Part shown: positions 60,014 through 64,000 of the stretch, in pieces
Layout of the letters: each line of letters begins with the position of its first letter
Position numbering within the stretch: position 1 is the first letter of the stretch
NCBI GenBank assembly: GCA_945888065.1
Contig: CAMCZU010000002.1
Coordinates: 36,086-100,085 of the forward strand
From: Rickettsia typhi
GTDB lineage: Bacteria > Pseudomonadota > Alphaproteobacteria > WRAU01 > Hepatincolaceae
Reading direction: 5' to 3'
Length of the DNA stretch: 64,000 bases
Notes under the pieces: model-generated
Told to the model about the DNA's origin: nothing
Databases searched by the model: none
Seen by the model: only the letters and a program-made list of their open reading frames with translations
Program-made: the position numbers and the translations under genes

Positions 60014-60259
60014 TTATATAAAAAACTTTACTATATAATAAATTGCAATAACAATAAAACACAACTCTAAAAACAAGTTGCTGTAATTTCTATCTATATA
60101 AACTCTAATAGCCAATAAACTTGCACCTATTAAATTTAAAATATGAAACAATATTTCAGTAGGTAAAACAATCTCTTGTGCTGCTAAAAAATATGTTAAT
60201 AAAAATATAAAAGCTCCACCCCAACCTATAATATTTTTAAATAACCTTGATTTTAACAT
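60014..60259 (-). CDS. Small membrane protein, CBU_0592-like
   Basis: IIGWGGAFIFLLTYFLAAQEI...FHILNLIGASLLAIRVYIDR; three TM segments. Confidence 0.6.
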   Translation of the reverse strand: MLKSRLFKNIIGWGGAFIFLLTYFLAAQEIVLPTEILFHILNLIGASLLAIRVYIDRNYSNLFLELCFIVIAIYYIVKFFI

Positions 60260-60261
60260 AA

Positions 60262-61107
60262 TTAAATTACTCCTTTTTCAAATAATTTCATTGTATCCCA
60301 TTTACCTTTTTCATACATATATTCTAAGGTTCCTTCTATAAAACCTTTTTTTTGCATTTCTAAAATAAAATTTTCATCATTATACTTAAATTCGTTGCTT
60401 TTATAAGTATTTTGCAAAATATTTTCTGCTTCAATACTAGCTTGTTCTTTTGTATTAAAATTATGTGCTACTTTTGAAGAAATAATATTTTTTGCTATAA
60501 AATGTGATTCCTCAAATGCAAATTGTTGATTGCATTCTTCAAAAGGAAGGTGAAAAAGCTGTAGTGTTCTTTTTGCTGTGTTATAAATATCGTGCTGAAT
60601 TTTATAAAATTCTTCTGTATTTTGTGATCCTATTCTAAAGGTATCTTCTTCATCAAGTGGTAGAGGATTAAGCAAAAATATTTTAGCATTATTAAAAAAG
60701 CCTAAACGTTTAACTTCTAAAATTTCATTTATTAATACATCAGATAACCATAGATTATCATTTGCCATTTTTACATTAATATTAAAATAAGAAGTATAGT
60801 ATAGTGGATCTAAAATACATCTATCCATAACAATTAATTCTTGATTAGGGATCGCATTTTTCATATCACAAATGGATTTGTAAAAGCTTACCAAAGCTCT
60901 TTCTGTATTTGCATACTGCATTCTTGACATTTCATCATTACCTGGAGTAAATCTAAAATTAGGAATTCTTTTTAAATGGCGAATAAGCTCATCAAAAGAT
61001 ACAATCCCATAATGTTCTAGGTTCATATATTTACGTTGAATTGTAGTTTTTCCAGATCCGTGAGTTCCTGTATAAATTATTTTAGAAACTTCATTAATTG
61101 ATTTCAT
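60262..61107 (-). CDS. P-loop ATP-binding protein, kinase-like
   Basis: IIYTGTHGSGKTTIQRKYM Walker A; LIVMDRCILDPLYYTSYF. Confidence 0.7.
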   Translation of the reverse strand: MKSINEVSKIIYTGTHGSGKTTIQRKYMNLEHYGIVSFDELIRHLKRIPNFRFTPGNDEMSRMQYANTERALVSFYKSICDMKNAIPNQELIVMDRCILDPLYYTSYFNINVKMANDNLWLSDVLINEILEVKRLGFFNNAKIFLLNPLPLDEEDTFRIGSQNTEEFYKIQHDIYNTAKRTLQLFHLPFEECNQQFAFEESHFIAKNIISSKVAHNFNTKEQASIEAENILQNTYKSNEFKYNDENFILEMQKKGFIEGTLEYMYEKGKWDTMKLFEKGVI

Positions 61108-61217
61108 ATATAAATTGACCTTAAAAAATTTTTTTATATTTTAATATATCTTAAATTATAAAATAAAGATGCTATAAATCAATAAATACTTTTTTATTTA
61201 TTAACAAAAAGTTAATT

Positions 61218-61233
61218 TGTTTCTTGTGAAACA
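61218..61233. promoter_or_regulatory. parS: parS-like site 4
   Basis: TGTTTCTTGTGAAACA, same 16-mer as site 2; intergenic. Confidence 0.85.
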
Positions 61234-61237
61234 TTAT

Positions 61238-62191
61238 CTAGCTTTTGAGAATTTTCATTGCTATGTCTGGAAAATCACAAAAAACTCCATCTACATTAAG
61301 TTCAAAATATAAAAATTTTAAAAATTCTTCTAAAGTAGTAAAACAATCAGGAAACTCTTCTTTTTTGGCTGTATAAATATGGATTGTTAAGCCTAATTGA
61401 TGTGCTAAATCTACAAGAGGAGTAGGTTGTAAAGTATTATTTTGATTTAAAAAGGTTAAATTATAATGTGGACCAATTCCATTTATGTATTGAGATGCCT
61501 CTGTTAAGCCTTTTGGACTCATTAAATATTGATAATTAGTATTTGGTGCATCTTGAGTGTTTGGGTTGTTGTGAGGTTTTTCTAAAAGAAGAATTAATTT
61601 TGCAGTTGATTTAAAATCATTGCGAATTCTTTTAAGTTCATCAAAATCAAAACATTGGATATAAAAATTATCTTCTTTTTTTGTGTATCTATAAGAATCT
61701 AATATGTTAAGCACTATTTGAGTGATATCTTTATTTTGAGATTTATGAAAATTTACTTGCTTTAGTTCTACATATAATCCTACATCTAGCTTTCTTGACT
61801 TATTTAATCCAACAATTAATTCTATTTCTTCTTGAAGAGAAGAAATTTTAAAATCTCCAAGCTTGTTAGGAAACCTATTGGGATAAATAGCTTTTTTTGT
61901 AATAGGGGAAAATCTTTCAAAAATATTTAAAGTTTTAAGCTGTGCAAATGTAAAATCTATTACATAAAAACGTTTATCTGCTCTGGCTGATTGAGGAAAT
62001 TTAGTAGCAACATCAGATACATCATCTAAATAAATATCGTGTAAAATAACTGGAATATTATCTTTACTAAGGACTACATCTTGTTCTATATAATCTACAT
62101 TAAAGCTGTGTGCTAATACTTTTGCCTCAGCCGTGTGTTCTGGTAAATATCCACTTGCACCTCTATGTGCTATGACGATTTTTTTATACAT
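61238..62191 (-). CDS. Glycerophosphodiester phosphodiesterase
   Basis: IAHRGASGYLPEHTAEAKVLAHSFNVDYIEQDVVLSKDNIPVILHDIYLDDV. Confidence 0.94.
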   Translation of the reverse strand: MYKKIVIAHRGASGYLPEHTAEAKVLAHSFNVDYIEQDVVLSKDNIPVILHDIYLDDVSDVATKFPQSARADKRFYVIDFTFAQLKTLNIFERFSPITKKAIYPNRFPNKLGDFKISSLQEEIELIVGLNKSRKLDVGLYVELKQVNFHKSQNKDITQIVLNILDSYRYTKKEDNFYIQCFDFDELKRIRNDFKSTAKLILLLEKPHNNPNTQDAPNTNYQYLMSPKGLTEASQYINGIGPHYNLTFLNQNNTLQPTPLVDLAHQLGLTIHIYTAKKEEFPDCFTTLEEFLKFLYFELNVDGVFCDFPDIAMKILKS

Positions 62192-62195
62192 TTTA

Positions 62196-62468
62196 TTAGC
62201 TTCTAAAAAAAATAACTACTATATGTTTATGATTTTCATCTTCAACTCTAAATGCACCTTCTACAAAGGTATAATCTTTATTTAAAGATATGTATGATAA
62301 AATAGCTTTCCCTAAATTAGTTTCTTTTATGTTTTGCACATTATTTAATTGTAAAACTTTTTCTACATTTAAACCATAATAGCTAAAATTATAATCTAAA
62401 TTCCAAGGATAAAATATAAAATTAAATAAAAATATTCCAATTAAAAAAATTATATATAAAAATATTCT
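62196..62468 (-). pseudogene. Remnant of a paralog of the adjacent membrane protein (C-terminal ~90 aa, no canonical start)
   Basis: Manual translation RIFLYIIFLIGIFLFNFIFYPWNLDYNFSYYGLNVEKVLQLNNVQNIKETNLGKAILSYISLNKDYTFVEGAFRVEDENHKHIVVIFFRS* resembles the C-terminus of 62504..64000. Confidence 0.6.
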
Positions 62469-62503
62469 TTAAAATTATTATATATAGCTTGATAAATTGT
62501 CAT

Positions 62504-64000
62504 TTATCTACTTAAGATAATAAAAATTGTTTTTATATTGTTATAATTTTCTTCAAAAATAGCATTTGAATCTGGATAAACTATATTATTTTCCAATTTT
62601 TTATTTATAATTTCTGATAATTCTTTGTTATTATTTAAATCTTCTGAATAAAATATGTCTGAAATATTAATATTATAATAAGATAGATCTTCTTTAAACC
62701 ACCACTTCCAAACTAAAAAACTATTATTTATATTAATATAATGTTTAAAATATTTAAATTTATATTTATCATAATAATCCCAAGGTAAATTATTATAAAC
62801 AATAACTTTGCAATCTTTTTTAGAGCACAGCTCTTGATATTTATTTTTAATATTAATAATATCTAATTTTTCTCTATAAGAAACTTTAGCAACAGAAATA
62901 GCATTAGCAAAATAAATACAAAAAGTATAAATAATCACATAAAATAAACAACAATATAAAATATAATAAACCCATTTATAAGAAAAATTTTTATATAAAT
63001 AAACACACCATATAATTTGACACAATATATATATATGTAAATACATTAAACGTAGCTGTGTTCCACCTTTGTGTAAAATAATATCTGAAGACATAGGTAT
63101 AAATAAAAATATTAATAAGCTAAAAAATATAATTATAAAATTTTTAAAATTATTTTTAAAAGCATATAAAATTAATATAAAAGATATGATATAAAGTGTT
63201 TGTAAGTATAGTGGAATTAAATTTTTAATATATAAATAATGATTATTAATTTGTATAAAGCGATTATTATATACATTAGGAAAATTATAATAAAATTTTA
63301 CAAGGTAATGAATAATAAATAACAAGCTTAACCATAATATAATTGGAATTATATAATTAATAGCAATATAAAAATAATTTTTTACTTTAAAGTTTATGTT
63401 ATAAATTTTAAACAAATATGATATTAACAATAAATAAGTAAAAAAATATAAATTACCACTATAAAAAGATATACCAATAAAACCCAGTAATATAAAGATT
63501 ATATAAGCTATATTTTTATAATATTTTATATGTAAATTTTCATATATTATCCAAGAAAAAAAAGCAAAACTTACAATAGTAAAATATATTGTCATTAATG
63601 GATAATTATTAGCAAAAGCAAGCATTATAAAATTCATTGCAATTAAAAAGCTTAATTTTAAAATTAAATTTAATTTAATACCTTTTAATTGTATGTAAAA
63701 CAAACATAAAATACTCAAAATATACCTAAAAATAATTCCAAATATAATTAATAAAGATGGAGTAAGTTTAATATAAGCTAAAATATCTTGTATAATGCCA
63801 TATACTATTCTATGTTCATATAGCTCTCTGTAATAAATATTAGATTGGTGCAAAGTATTATAAATAGGTGAATACACATATATTTCATCAAAAGCTAAAA
63901 AAGGATTTATAATTTGATAAACATTACAAACAATTAAAAATATAAAAAAAGATATATATAAAGCTTTATTTGTTTTTAAATAGTTAAAAAAAATATTAAG
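62504..64000 (-). CDS. Polytopic membrane protein, GT-C glycosyltransferase-like; 5' end beyond the right edge
   Basis: Frame stays open from 63877 to 64000: LNIFFNYLKTNKALYISFFIFLIVCNVYQIINPFLAFDEIYVYSPIYN...; N-terminal TM then acidic FDE loop and many TMs. ORF-track GTG start at 63877 is probably not the real start. Confidence 0.65.
   Translation of the reverse strand, partial: LNIFFNYLKTNKALYISFFIFLIVCNVYQIINPFLAFDEIYVYSPIYNTLHQSNIYYRELYEHRIVYGIIQDILAYIKLTPSLLIIFGIIFRYILSILCLFYIQLKGIKLNLILKLSFLIAMNFIMLAFANNYPLMTIYFTIVSFAFFSWIIYENLHIKYYKNIAYIIFILLGFIGISFYSGNLYFFTYLLLISYLFKIYNINFKVKNYFYIAINYIIPIILWLSLLFIIHYLVKFYYNFPNVYNNRFIQINNHYLYIKNLIPLYLQTLYIISFILILYAFKNNFKNFIIIFFSLLIFLFIPMSSDIILHKGGTQLRLMYLHIYILCQIIWCVYLYKNFSYKWVYYILYCCLFYVIIYTFCIYFANAISVAKVSYREKLDIINIKNKYQELCSKKDCKVIVYNNLPWDYYDKYKFKYFKHYININNSFLVWKWWFKEDLSYYNINISDIFYSEDLNNNKELSEIINKKLENNIVYPDSNAIFEENYNNIKTIFIILSR

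Noticed and set aside
1-64000. CRISPR arrays, transposases, integrases, prophage or toxin-antitoxin modules
   Set aside because: No regularly spaced repeats and no recognisable mobile-element or defence protein among the ORFs. The 55-bp repeats at 54 kb carry parS and have only two full copies.
1-64000. tRNA or rRNA genes
   Set aside because: No T-arm-like GGTTCGAATCC or rRNA signature was seen in the short intergenic gaps by eye; a tRNAscan-SE run would be needed to be certain.

Overview
This 64-kb window is very AT-rich, gene-dense bacterial chromosome, mostly housekeeping. The conserved order rph-rdgB-hemW-(PBP activator)-rsmI-yraN-gshB and the rsmG-parA-parB block suggest a reduced, probably host-associated alphaproteobacterium (inference). 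Main blocks: pheT'-pheS-rplT-rpmI, dnaX, infC, thrS; a LonB-like protease; a complete GlcNAc PTS/catabolic operon (crr-like EIIA, HPr-EI fusion, nagE, nagB, nagA); ybaB-recR-def-fmt; pstSCAB-phoU; pta/ptb-like and ackA; nth; grpE-dnaK-dnaJ; hslVU; a six-gene DAP/lysine cluster; parAB with several parS sites; galE; and a membrane GT-C-like protein running off the right edge. I saw no rRNA, tRNA, CRISPR, transposase or prophage. The most useful non-obvious signals are: (i) a probable SRP RNA (ffs) between infC and dnaX; (ii) four parS-like 16-mers near parAB, two inside a 55-bp direct repeat whose flank copies the parA leader; (iii) a frameshift-split DUF2335 gene; (iv) an ORF-track-missed remnant of a paralog beside the right-edge membrane gene, which itself extends past the window; (v) a DAP pathway cluster without local dapD/dapE and with a short aspartokinase; (vi) the HPr-EI fusion PTS. 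I found no convincing undescribed defence or mobile system.
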